From Dissophora ornata (Eukaryota > Mortierellomycota > Mortierellomycetes > Mortierellales > Mortierellaceae), in the NCBI GenBank assembly GCA_025201705.1, contig MU616789.1, positions 1 to 42,074 of the forward strand: a stretch of 42,074 nt of DNA, written 5' to 3'. The stretch's first letter is position 1. Each line of letters starts with the position of its first letter. The position numbers and the translations under genes are program-made. The notes under the pieces were generated by a model. The model had not been told where the DNA came from. It saw only the letters and a list, made by a program, of their open reading frames with translations, and did no database searches. Positions 1-11,928 of this stretch are shown in pieces.

Positions 1-790
1 TCGTGCGGACACAACGACTGAGGGTTTTAAGTAGTCAGTTCACCTCGCACTTGAGGGGGGGGGGGTAACAAACAACGGCAGCAGCTATCCCTGGTTCGTT
101 GCGATCGCTCAATCACTCATTCATGCTGTCACTACGCTACACTCCACGTTCTAAATGAGAGGCATTATTTATCGGCAGTCTACGCTCCCGCCTCTGATCA
201 AGAACGACAGCCTTTCGCTGCATCATTGTCAATCCCGCAGATCGGTCAGATGGACATGAATATGCCAGCTATTCCACTAGTACTTCGCCAATCCATGATC
301 ACTGCGCCAGACGCGTAGCATGCTGCTCGGCTACACGAGGCAGCAGATTTAAGGACGTGCATCCTATCAGAAACGTGGCCCATCCATGTCAATGACATCA
401 TTCATAAAGCGGGCCGATTACGGAAACTGTTTTGTTTTTCTTTAATTGAGTAAAATGTTGTGCTGCCTTTCTTTTTTTTCTGAGATCGTTAACGAAAAAA
501 GAAGAAACAAAAAAAAAGTAGAGTAGTAGTAGAAGCGGTCTGCTTTGTCTGTCTTTGGTGTATGATTGCGCCCACAGCCTATCGGCGCTCAGAGATATGA
601 AACGCCGTTGGCAGTGTCGTCTCGGTGTGGTTTTCGTTGGCACCAAAAGAGAAAACCACCTATATTGGGTTAACTCAAGGTTGGTGGTACCTAAGAAGGG
701 GTGGGGGGGAAGAGTACAGTATATTGTTGTGAGTGCACTGTGTGAAGGGCTTGCAATGAAAGCACCACAACGTGATAGCCAGACAGGTAT
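1..790. other. Left-edge intergenic DNA
   Basis: I see no supportable gene here. There is a G homopolymer of about 11 bases near position 55-65 and an A/T-rich stretch around 430-535. The plus-strand ORF at 555-851 overlaps the likely 3' exon of the neighbouring minus-strand kinase gene and has no recognisable domain. The stretch is probably the 3' flank of that kinase gene. Confidence 0.5.
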
Positions 791-3535
791 TCATTGCGGC
801 TTGATCTCGCCCTCCTCATATGCCAAGTTGAAGCGCACATACGGCGGGTAGGTGGAGTCCAGGGTAGATGAAGTTAGGGGCGTTGCAGCGGCCGAATAGG
901 AATCGTACCATTGAGATTGCCGGTGGTATGCTCCAACACAACTATTCGTGTCGTTGCCGATCCTCGATATGCGCTGTCATTCTCGCACGCGTTTACTGAA
1001 AGTGCCATCCTGCTCCATGCTGTTCCTGTAATTGTTCCTGCGGAATCATATCATCCATTCTTCTCGACCTGAGCCCTCCTTGACTACGCATACTAACGAC
1101 GTTACTTTAGGTACGCCTCTCCAAAATGCGTTGCCCCAAAGCAACCCGTAGATTCAGCCCACATACAAGAATGGGCAGTACTTCAGCAAAACTTACATGC
1201 GGTCCGACTGATTTATGCGTGGATCATTGCCCTGGTCATGTCCGGACTGAGCCATCCCTTGCGATTGTGGGGGTGGCACCTGCAGACGACGACGGGGCTC
1301 TACATGGGACACCATGGGCTGGGGAACACCCCCCGACTGATCGTTCCTCACTGTCCTCACGGGCTGCTGGTAGTAGGGGTATTTCTGCATTTGAGCAACA
1401 ACAATAACGAAAGATAAATAGTTAGGATTCTGTCATAAAGGTCTGGGACAGCATTGTCGCAGCAACGATAATCACAAACTCCTTACGTCTTCCTGTGGTG
1501 GAGGTAGTGGTTGCTGCTGGACCTGAGGCTGCTGCATGGCCATCTGCTGGCTGCGGGTGCTTTCCTTCTCCTTTTATCATTGAAAATCGGATACAATGTT
1601 AGATTTCCTGCTCCCCAAAGACGTTTTCAACGACGTCGACCCAATTAAACATGAAGAGATACATATTACGGAACATACGTATTTGTAAATGGTCCAGTCA
1701 AAGACATAGTCATATTGGAAGCCCTCGCGAACAAACAAATCACGGAACAGCTTGCGGAGGTACGAATAATCGGGCTTGTCGTCAAAACGGAGCGAGCGGA
1801 CATAGTTCAGGTAGATGGCAAACTCTTGAGGAAAGCCGCGGCAGAGTATGTCCGTGGATGTGGTCATCTTCTTCTCCATGATGCGATCATACTTTTGCTT
1901 CTTGGTTGCAGCCTTCAGTCCCTGCCATGGAAGTGATCCTCTACAAAAGTACATCATAACATATGACAACGACTCCAAATCGTCTCGGCGTGATTGCTCT
2001 ATTCAGTATAAAGATACAGCAGAGGCGATATTAGTTTGCAAGATCTAGTGCGAGGTAGGATGGTCCCAGTCCCAGCAGCACCAGATCCCCATCAGTGATG
2101 GCTGCAGGGCAGACACGTACCGACTCCCAAATGCGTATTGATACTGGCATAACGGGCGGTTCCTGTCAAGTTCTTGTTCTCCCTGTACGGAATGTGCATG
2201 TGGCTCTTTGGGTCACGGTACTTCTTCGCCAGACCAAAGTCGATCACATAGACCTGGTTTCCCCGCTTGCCGATACCCATCAAGAAGTTGTCGGGCTTGA
2301 TGTCACGGTGAATAAAGTTCTTGGAGTGGATGTATTCGATGCGGGAAATCTTATCAAAATTTAGGCAGTGCCCAAAATTAGTATGCAGTGAACAAAGGGG
2401 TCAAACGACATCCAACGGGATAAAAGAAATTGAGGCAGTAAAGCAAAGAGACAAAGAGATACATACCAGTTGATCAGCCAACAGGAGAACAGTCTTGAGA
2501 GAGAACTTTCTGCTGCAAAAGTTGAACAGGTCCTCCAAACTCGGCCCGAGGAGATCCATCACCATGGCATTGTAGTCGCATTCTGTTCCAAACCAGCGGA
2601 TAAAAGGGATGCCGATTCCGCCAGCCAACGTCTTGTATACTCGTGCTTCATATTCCAGCTGAGGGTGCTTTGCTTTGATGGACTCTAGTTTGATGGCCAC
2701 TTCTTCGCCATTGACAATACTTGTGCCTAATTCATCGCAACGAGAAGGATTGAACGTTTGTCGTGTGTATGTAAGTGAAGTGATCGATGTGCGTGAAGCA
2801 AGAGAGATATTAGCAAATGCAAGAGAGAAGAGGTGGAGGCAACGAAGTGCATGGCACTTCATAAAATAAAGGTACGATCGAGATCATGAGGAAGAAACAC
2901 AAAAAAGGTGTGAGCCAGGAGGCGTGTGGTGCTGTCGGGAGTAGTGCGCAGAGAGTGTTTGCATTGCGTTCAGGAGGTATATATCTCCAGCGCATGTCCC
3001 AATAACCGATAATTAAATCATAATAAAAGAGCGCAATCGAGACCACCGCGCACTCTCTCTCGCGACGCCGGTATATTTTCGCTGCTCAGCACCAAGGCGG
3101 CACGCCACATGCCTCATGCGAGGTATTGAGGCTCCGTATCCATCACCCAAGCCCTCTTGATAAATTGGCCAGAGGAGAGCCATGTGTCGGACATATGATA
3201 CATGAACAAACGCTTTGGGGGGGGGAGGGGGATAATTTTGAGCCATGATGAGCCACAGCGTATCTCGAAAGCTTGGATGGCTTGAATATACAGCCGAGCG
3301 GCGAATATTGGGTACAAAATGGTTTCGGCGGTGCTGGGAAGGGGTGGGTACTTGAATTCAGCGCAACGAAAAATGACAAGCGCCAAGAGTCGTTGTCTAT
3401 CCGACATGCTTCCAGAATATAATTTCAGGGAGGACGGGATTGGTGTTGCTTACCAAGGTAAATATCGCCAAAGGAGCCGGAGCCGATTTTACGGCCGATT
3501 CTGTACTTGTTGCCAACTCTCAGTTCCATGGTCAT
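791..3535 (-). CDS. HRR25: Casein kinase 1 delta/epsilon-like (Hrr25 type) Ser/Thr kinase
   Basis: CK1 protein kinase, known in fungi for roles in DNA repair, ribosome maturation, vesicle traffic and division. Exons read from the start: 3535-3454, 2726-2467, 2349-2121, 1998-1679, 1570-1487, 1384-1197 and probably 962-791; phases match throughout, giving about 444 aa. Visible motifs are [11 protein letters not shown] (glycine loop), VAIKLE (ATP lysine), HRDIKPDN (catalytic loop), DFGLAKKY (metal-binding) and [13 protein letters not shown], typical of CK1 rather than other kinases. The kinase domain fills exons 1-4 (about residues 1-297); a Gln/Pro-rich tail follows. The start is either the first ATG or the one two codons later (MELRVG, the usual family start). 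Intron 1 is long (727 nt). If exon 6 is not spliced, the protein ends at 1193 (388 aa), because the TAA lies inside a strong GTAAGT donor. The last exon is the least certain; the kinase identity is firm. Confidence 0.93.
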
Positions 3536-5910
3536 TGATTCGGACGTTGGAGGGCGTCGGCAGGGCGCAGGATAGTGGTGTGAGTTGACGGGAGGATTTT
3601 TGCTCAGAATCAGCTATTGTTTGATAGAGCACGGACACGCGGTCAATGGGGGATGATTAGTGAACGAGGGAGAGAGAGGATTAAGTGTACATTCAGAAGA
3701 ATTAGTGGATGGACTTGTGTCAAGTGGAAGGGACGGAAGGGTTGTGCTAAGAAAAGAGAGAGAAAGAGAGACGAGAAGGAACGAAGCAGGACAGGAGAAA
3801 AAGGAGACACGCAAGAGAACCAAAGCAACACAAGCAACACAAGCAATACCAAAAAAAAACCACCCGCCCCAGCCAAAGCCTAATTCTCTCTACTCCACGG
3901 CACTAAGCTCTGCTCAAACAACACAAAAGGCGTGAAAGCAGTACCTGGAGACACCCCCTCTCCCTCCCCCTCCTCTGGAGAACAAGTCCTGGTCGCTCTT
4001 CTATGAAATCAAATATCCAAGTACTATGGCGGCACATGGTTGCGATCACACACTCAGACACCAACAATTTCACAAGAAAGTCCATCCAGGAAGTCTTCCC
4101 ATATCAATGGATGCCGTATTGCCAAAACACACACACACATATATATTTTGATCTGTAGGTTGCCTTTAGAATATAGCCCAGTAAATAGTTACAACCTGTC
4201 GCGGTGAAAAGCGCTGAAAGAACAAAATATTACGAAAACAGTGAGCCAAGACTGCAGAGGGAGAAAGGACGTCTGATGGGTGGATAAAATGGGAAAGGGA
4301 TGAGGGAGGGCACAGTGAATTGAAGGGGGGGAAGGGCGTGGGGGATCACCTGATCGCTAATCCAATTCTGACCGAATCGCTGCCATGTTAAAAATATCTT
4401 TTCGCAGTATGCTTGGATCGAGCAGATGAAGGATGGGATGCATAAAGGGATCACGGAAGGTTGGAGTGCAATGGGTGAAATGTTTGTCGAATAAACAGAA
4501 AGCCGTAACACATAATGCGACAGGATGCATATATCCCATCAACACTGTTCAGTCAACAGCCCAAATCCATCTACAGCTGTGCATTGGCTTTCTCAGTGCA
4601 GCTCTCCCCGTCTGCGTCTCCGGGATTAAGAGCGAGACGATTGTTGCGACGGTTAACTTAAACAGATGTGTCTCTCAAGTTTGATTTTTTTTTCTGTAGT
4701 GGGAAGAGGCAAGAAAAAAAAAAGAGTAGGCGGAGTGATGATCCAGGAGAGAGAGAGAGTGTCGCATGAGAAAGCAGTGGCGAAGCGCGATGCCCCTGTT
4801 GACTCTGACGACGACAGACCTGGATGTGAGCATGTGGGTGTGTGGGTGTGGGGCGTGGGTTTGTGTCTTGAGTGGACGGAAGAAGGAAAGCAGGTAAATA
4901 GCGGGGAGGGGGTAGTAGTGAAATAAGGATGCACCTACCGCTGCAAGGGATGATGCGAAGGAGGGATGGATTGAGTGTTGGATGCAAGGTGATGATGATG
5001 GACAGCGGGAATGAATTGGGAAGAAGAAGCGCGGATAGGCACCAGCAGGCGTATTGAACAGAGGATTCTAATTTCGCTTCTCCCAAACGAGACACGTCAC
5101 CGTCGACTTTTCGCTGCAGCCATTGGTCCGCGGTGTGCCCCAATTTCTCAATTCCTGCAGCCGCTGTCTGTGCAAAAGATCCTGTCTTGTCGAAGAGAGG
5201 CCAACACCTTGACGGGCGCGCACACGACCTGCGAGATCCGCTACAAAGATATGTCATGCACGAGGGGCGCTTGTTGACTCTAATGAATAAAGCATGACAG
5301 CAACGTCAAGTTTTCCATAGGGTGAATCTGACCTGGCGGAAAAACATCCTGGCTGCAAGTTTCCTTGCAGACTATCTTGTTGGCTGCCTTGCCACCAAAA
5401 CCTATTGCAAACAATAGCCGCTATCCTTGCAAAGGTACTGTAGCGTCAGTTGCTCCTTGCTGTCTTGCTGTCGAAATATAAGACAGCTGACTAATGTCCG
5501 AGTGTATCATACCTCCCAGCATGTGGAAATACTTGGCCTGTCGCCAGTCCACAGCCCCCAGTAATCGATCTACTCAATGGGATGCGGCAGTCACAAATAG
5601 TAAACATTTACAAACATGCGCCACAAAAAAAAAAAAAAAAAAAAAGAGGGTCAGAACCAGACCACACTCTTCCTTCACCCTCCCTTCAGTTTCTGTGGCC
5701 ACTTTCGATATCCTCCATCGACTAAACTCCCAGAGCTGCAAGTTCCTTTTCATTCATCCCCTCATCCCCCTACATTCCATTCGTACAGTCTTTTATTTCA
5801 TTCCATCGGCATAGCCTCTCTTGCACTGTTACTTGTTTTTTATTTGCTATTTTATTTCTTTTTCTTTTTTGGCTCAACCTCAGTTTTACATTATATCTTC
5901 AAAACAAACC
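3536..5910. other. Divergent intergenic region between CK1 and RRP5
   Basis: About 2.4 kb separate the two divergent starts. It holds upstream regions for both genes, a short CA/TA microsatellite at 4126-4147, a purine-rich stretch around 3660-3860 and a 22-base A run near 5624-5645. The long minus ORF at 4658-5257 is low-complexity and lacks a recognisable domain. A pyrimidine-rich tract (about 5660-5880) precedes the RRP5 start, as often seen in fungal promoters. I find no gene. Confidence 0.5.
4126..4147. repeat. CA/TA microsatellite
   Basis: A short run of AC dinucleotides passes directly into TA dinucleotides. It lies in intergenic DNA upstream of the CK1 gene. No function is implied. 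Confidence 0.8.
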
Positions 5911-8900
5911 ATGTCGTCAAAAGAATTCAAGGCACCCGTGACAAAGCGGAAGCAAAAGGAGGAGGAAGACTTCCCCCGTGGTGGAGCCTCGGGACTGACT
6001 CCTCTCGAGTACAAGGAGATTGCCCACCAGGCCGATAACTCTCTTTTCTCCGTAAGTCTGAATTCAAAGATTGTTCCTTGATCAACATGGTCTCAGCGAC
6101 TATTATCGAAAAGACTGCCAGTCATTCCACCTTTCCGGCCGTCCTGCCCCATTTTCTAATACTTGTACACTTCCAAATACATCAGGAACCCGGCGTAAAA
6201 TCATCAAAAACGGCTGGATCAGAACCTGCCACGAAGAAGCGCAAGCAAACAAAAAAGACCCCCAATAGCACTGTCGACTTTGAGAACAAGTTCGACGACA
6301 AGAAGCCTCAGGTCGAGATTCTGTCCTTCAAGGTGAGTTAGTGCAGTTGTAAATCCATGAAAACTGGCTTTGTAATGCGACCCGAGGAATTTTTCTGACA
6401 CTTTTCAATGTCTGGCATATGCCGCTCCCACGCTTGGATCAATTAGCGTCTTACGGAGGGTACCAAGGTTTTTGGATGTATCAGCAATATTACTCATGGA
6501 CGCGACGCTCTACCAGAATTGGTTGTCGCTCTCCCTAATAATCTCGTGGGATACGTCAATATTTCGGAAATTTCAGACGAGCTGATCCAGGAATCTGGAG
6601 AGAGTCTTCCCAACTTGAATGACCTCTTCTTTATCGGCCAGTGGGTCCAATGCGTCATCATTGGATTGCAGAGAGGTGCCTCTGGAGGGACGGCTGCCTC
6701 CGGCAGCGATAAGCACCGACGCAAGGTTCTTTTGAGCTTGAAGCCATTCATTGTCAACGCTGGAGTCAAGCCCATCGACGTTGCTACAGGAACGGTACGA
6801 CCAATTGAAGGACATGCTATGGTATTTCCAATACAACTAGGCATTATCTAACACCATTTATTTATTTTTCAGTTGATTTCGGGAGCGATTCAGAGTGTGG
6901 AGGATCACGGTTATATTGTCTCTCTTGGAATGCATGGCTTGCACGGGTTCCTCAAGAACTCAGAGGCAAAGATGTATCAGCGCATCAAGAATGGTGAAAG
7001 GCCCTTGGCTATTGGTCAGGTCCTCGCATTTGATGTTCTTTCGATGGAAAGCAATAAGAAGACAGTCCAATTGACTGTTGACTCGCTGAAGGTCTCCAGG
7101 GCGACAGTAAGTGACTCTAGCAATGTGTACTATTGCTCTGCAAGCAGAAGTGCCGACGAATGACAGGTTTTCTAATTATGTAACCTTTTGCTTTCACATT
7201 AGCTGGCAGATAACTTTTCGTTCTCTGAGATTGGATCGGTCATGCCTGGTGATGTGATTGAGGCCCATGTCACAGAGGTTCAGGACATTGGTGTTGTTTG
7301 CAAGTTCATGGGCCATTTTGATGCTACCATCGACTATTTCCACACCGCAGCAGGCGCCATCACTTCGAAGAAGCAGTTGGAGGAGACACACAAGGTCAAC
7401 GACAAAGTGCGTGCAAGAGTACTCTACATTGATTTGGCAAGCCAGCCCACGAAAATCGGGCTCTCGACCGCCAAACACGTTATGGGTCTGACTCAGCCCA
7501 ACACCACAGAGACAGAGCTTGGAGCCAAAGTGTACCCTGGAAAGGCTGTGCCAGTGGGTCGTGCATTTGATACAGTTACTGTGAAGCGTGTGGATCCCCG
7601 TCATGGTCTATTGTGCGAGATCGAAGGAGTTGATATCCCTGGATACGTCCATATTTCGCGTATCGCTGATGAGCATTTAGCCACGATCACAGCTACCGGA
7701 AAGTATCGTGTTGACTCTACGCACCGTGGTGTTGTCGTTGGATATGATCCAATTGATGGGCTTTTCCTGCTCAGCTTGCAGACTTCAATGCTCGACCAGC
7801 CCTTCCTTCGTATCCAGGACATCAAGATCGGGTCAATCATCAAGGGCACTGTCATCAAGAGTAACGACAAGGGTATCGTTGTTCAATTAGCCAAGAACAT
7901 CAGAGGCTTCGTGCCCCTGGTTCACTGTGTCGACTCGATTGTGACCAACAGTACCAAGAAGCATGTCGAAGAAAAGTTTAAGGATGGAAAGGTTATCAAG
8001 TGCAGAGTTTTGTCGACGGATCCTGTTGAAGGCAAAGTCACATTGACCTGCAAGGAGTCGCTCATTTCCAGCAAACTCCCTATTATTACTTCGCTGGAGG
8101 GCGTTGAGCCTGGCACGCTTTCGGACGGTGTGATCCTCAAGACCAACGCTCACGGATGTATTGTCTCGTTCTATAACAACGTTAAAGCCTTTGTGCATAT
8201 CTCGGAGCTCCAGGAAGCTCATGTCGGCAACCTCAATATCTTCCAGCCTGGTCTCGTCAAAACATGCAGAGTTCTGGAAGTCGACCCCGAAGAACAGCGC
8301 ATGAAGGTATCGTTCAAGAAGTCCTCGGAAATTGACCTGAGCTCTGTCGCCGTCGGCTCTCTTCAGAAGGGCAAGATTGTCACCATCAAGAAGGACATCA
8401 TCTATCTCACCCTTAAGCCCTCTGAGATCAAGGCTGTCCTTTATGTCGACCACCTCTCCGACCACCTCGGCGAGCAGGCTGACCGCATCTACCACAGTCT
8501 CAAAGAAGGCATGGTCTTGACTGACCTGGCCGTTCTCAGCACAGACGAGACCCGTGGATCCGCCCAAGTCAGCAAGAAGCCGCTTCTAGTGTTGGCCGCC
8601 AAGCAAAAGAAGTTGGTCACTCAACGTTCGGATCTCAAGGAGAACCAGATCTACCCTGCCTTTGTCCGTCAGGTCGCCAACTTTGGTGTGTTTGTTGAGT
8701 TTGGCAATGGCATCGACGCTTTGGCTTTCCGCCACTCTTTGTCAGATATGTCTGATGTCACGTTTGTCAAGAACCAGTCTGTTTTGGCAAAGGTCACCAA
8801 GATTGATCCCACGGACGGAAAGACCGAGGTCACCCTCAAGCCCTCGGAGGTTGGTGTGTCTGCCGATTCGATTGCCTTCCAAGGCGAGTTCTTGTCGTCT

Positions 8901-11804
8901 TACTTTAAGCAACTCGAGCGTTTGGCGAAGAAGAACGATAACGCACTGTCAGTTGGCGCATGCACCATGGTGGAGGTCAAGGATATCAGCCCCGACCGTT
9001 GGACCGTATCGTATGGCGCTAACAAGACCGGAGTTGTTGCCGCAGATCAGGCCAAAGGTGTTAAAGGCAAGGCTGGCTCGAAGTGTGTTGCCAAGGTTCT
9101 GGATGCTGACTTTGAGAGAGAGACCGTCGATTTCACTTTGAAGGACTCTCTCATCACCGCTGAGGAAACCAAGGAGGCGATGGCTGGCAAGGTCTCGACT
9201 AACAACTTATCCGAGGAACTCTCAGGTCTCGCCGCCCTTCAAAAGTCGCAAGAGTCTGTCGAGACTGTCATTGAGCTTGTCAAAGATGATTACCTCGTGC
9301 TGTCGATTCCTCAGCTCAACAGCATGATTGCCTTCGCCGCGACTCGCTCATTTAACAACAGAAAGGACCGTTTCATCGCCTACAAGGCTGGAGAGAAAAT
9401 CAAGACCATCGTCGCCTATGCGCCCAAGTCTCTGGGTAAGGGCCAAACTGCGGAGCGAGTGATTCTCGCGATTGAGCAAAACTCGGTGGCATCGTCATCT
9501 TCCCGCAATGGCTCTACTAAGGATAATAAGAAAGCCTCGAAAGGAATTGAGAAGTTTGAGGACGTTCAGGAGGGTACTGTCGTGACGGGTCGTGTGGCTG
9601 GTGTCCAGCACATGGGACTGGATATCCACCTGGGTGGCAAAGTCTTTGGCCGTGCCCACCTCTCTAACGTTTCTGATACCTACGCTGCCTCCGAGAAGCT
9701 CTTGAAGGGCTTCAGGAAAGGGCAGATCGTTAATGTTTTCGTTCTTCACGTGGACACCAGTAACAAAAAGATCGACCTCTCTCTCCGTCCCGCTCGCCTT
9801 TCACCCGAGGAGCACTCTGTCGTCAACGATCCCGAGATTAAGAGCTTTGCGGACTTGGCTCCTGGGGGCATCCTTCAGGGATTCGTTAGCAACGTGGCTG
9901 ACAAGGGTTTGTTCGTTGCTCTGAGCCAGAAGTTGAGCGGACGTGTCAAGATTGCAGAGATGTCGGACGATTACTTGAAGGATTGGAAGAGCCACTTCAC
10001 TGTCGGCCAGCTTGTTAAGGCCAAGGTTGTGAGTGTAAATGAAGACCGTCACCAAATCGAATTGACGCTTAAGGCTAGTCAGATTGACCCCTCAGTCAAG
10101 GCCATCCAAACTCTTGCGGACTTCGCAAAGGGACAGAAGGTTAAGGGTACTATTAAGGCTGTCAAGGATATCGGTGTTTTTATTAAGATCGATAACAGCA
10201 CTGTAAGCGGTCTTTGCCATATCTCAGAGATCTCAGAGAACCGTGTGCCCGATGTGTCCAAGCTCTACTCTGTCGGCGACCCTGTTAAGGCCAAAATCTT
10301 GGACATCGATCTGGAGAAGAAGCGTATTTCGTTCGGTCTGAAGTCGTCGTACTTTGAAGAAGGGGATGCTGAAGAGGATGAGGATGAGGAGGATGAGGAA
10401 GAGGATGAAGATGAGGGGATGGAGGGCGTCAGCGATGGCGACATTGAGATGAGCGAAGGCGATTCTGAAATTGATGAAGATGACGAAGGCGACGAGGAGG
10501 TTGATAACATTTTTGCAGGACATGACGACAGCGACTCGGACGAAGATGAGAACGATGAGGAGCACGAGGAGAGCAAGGCTGCGGACGAAGATAGCGATGT
10601 TGAGATGGCGGAGGCTGCACCTCTGCCCGTCACCTCCGGATTCAACTGGGATGGCAAGGACGATGTTGAAGACGATACCAAGAGCGACGGCTCTGACTCT
10701 GAAGAAGACGACTCTGACGCCGAACACTCATCGAGTAAGAAGAAGAAGGCTAAGAAGCAGGCTGTTGTCGTCAGCGACGAAACAGAGGACCTTCAATCGC
10801 AAGCGCCTCAGGTCGCGGCGGATTATGAGCGTTTGTTGTTGGGTTCGCCGAACTCTTCGTACTTGTGGATCAACTACATGGCATTCCAGCTTCAGCTCTC
10901 GGAGATCAGCAAGGCTCGCGAGATCGGTCAACGGGCACTGAAGTCGATCAGCTTCAGGGAGGAGCAAGAGAAGATGAACGTGTGGGTAGCATTGATGAAC
11001 TTGGAGAACACGTTTGGTAGCGCGGATACCTTGGAGGAAGTATTCAAGAACGCTGTCCAGACGTGCGAGCCCAAGAAGATCTATCTGCAGCTCGTCAAGA
11101 TCTACGAGCGCTCAAACAAGATTGACGTATGTAGTGTTATGCCACGGTATTATGTGTCTACCTCGCCGATCATGGGATCTAACGCTTTTGCTTATCATTA
11201 TCTTTATTTATTGACGACCCCCTAGCTGGCCACCGAGTTATACAACACGATGACGAAGAAGTTTGGACAAAGCTCCAAGGTTTGGACAGGATTTGGTCAC
11301 TTCCAGCTGCACCACGGCAACCTCGAGGCTGGACGTGAGTTGCTCCAGCGCAGCTTAAAGTCTCTGCCCAAGCGTAAGCACATCAAAACAATCTCGAAAT
11401 TCGCCCAGCTCGAATTCAAATATGGCGAGCCTGAACGTGGCCGCACAATCTTCGAGGGCGTGATGAGCAACTACCCCAAGAGAATCGATCTTTGGTCCGT
11501 CTATATCGATATGGAGGTCCGAAACGGCGAGCAAGATGCGGTTCGGTATGTCTTTGTGTTCTCACACTACAAATGCCATGTTTGTGTCTTGTGTTGTATT
11601 TGTGATAACTCATTTTTTTTCTATCCGTGCTCTCCTGCTTGTAGACGCCTGTTTGCCCGTGTGGTGTCACTGAAGCTGTCGTCGAAAAAGATGAAGTTCT
11701 TCTTTAAGAAGTGGCTCGCATACGAGAAGGATAACGGTGACGAGGAGCATATTGAGGAGGTCAAGAGGAGAGCTCTTGCCTACGTCGAGTCATTATCCGC
11801 ATAA
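5911..11804 (+). CDS. RRP5: rRNA biogenesis protein RRP5 (PDCD11 family)
   Basis: Nucleolar U3/SSU-processome component needed for early pre-rRNA cleavages of both subunits. Exons: 5911-6051, 6186-6332, 6447-6821, 6873-7106, 7203-11126, 11226-11545, 11645-11804; phases agree and give 1766 aa, close to the family's usual 1.7-1.9 kb-residue size. The N-terminus is a short basic tail. From about residue 95 to 1350 there are many tandem S1 RNA-binding repeats, visible as recurring G-x-V/I...GY/GFV-H-I-S-E...G..VK.KVL..D pieces. A strongly acidic linker (about 1355-1500) separates them from a C-terminal HAT/TPR-like helical repeat region that includes SPNSSYLWINYMAFQLQLSE. The start ATG follows a pyrimidine-rich leader and gives the expected basic N-terminus. 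The neighbour downstream converges, with stops 124 bp apart. Identification is firm. Confidence 0.96.
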
Positions 11805-11928
11805 ACTTTGGCGGCGATAGCATAGCATAAGCAAACACAGAAAAATTTTAATCGCATAGATATTCACATTAAAACACTCATTACTACAGAATGCTCCGAT
11901 ACCAATACGGCACCAGACCACAACCACC

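Noticed and set aside
4658..5257. 199-codon minus-strand ORF
   Set aside because: Low-complexity Pro/Leu/Thr composition, no domain, no supporting splice sites; lies in a promoter region.
7887..8567. 226-codon antisense ORF inside RRP5
   Set aside because: It mirrors the S1-repeat coding strand and has no independent motif.
10233..10727. Antisense ORFs (Ser-rich and Ile/Val-rich) opposite RRP5
   Set aside because: Shadows of the acidic GAG/GAT-rich coding run of RRP5.
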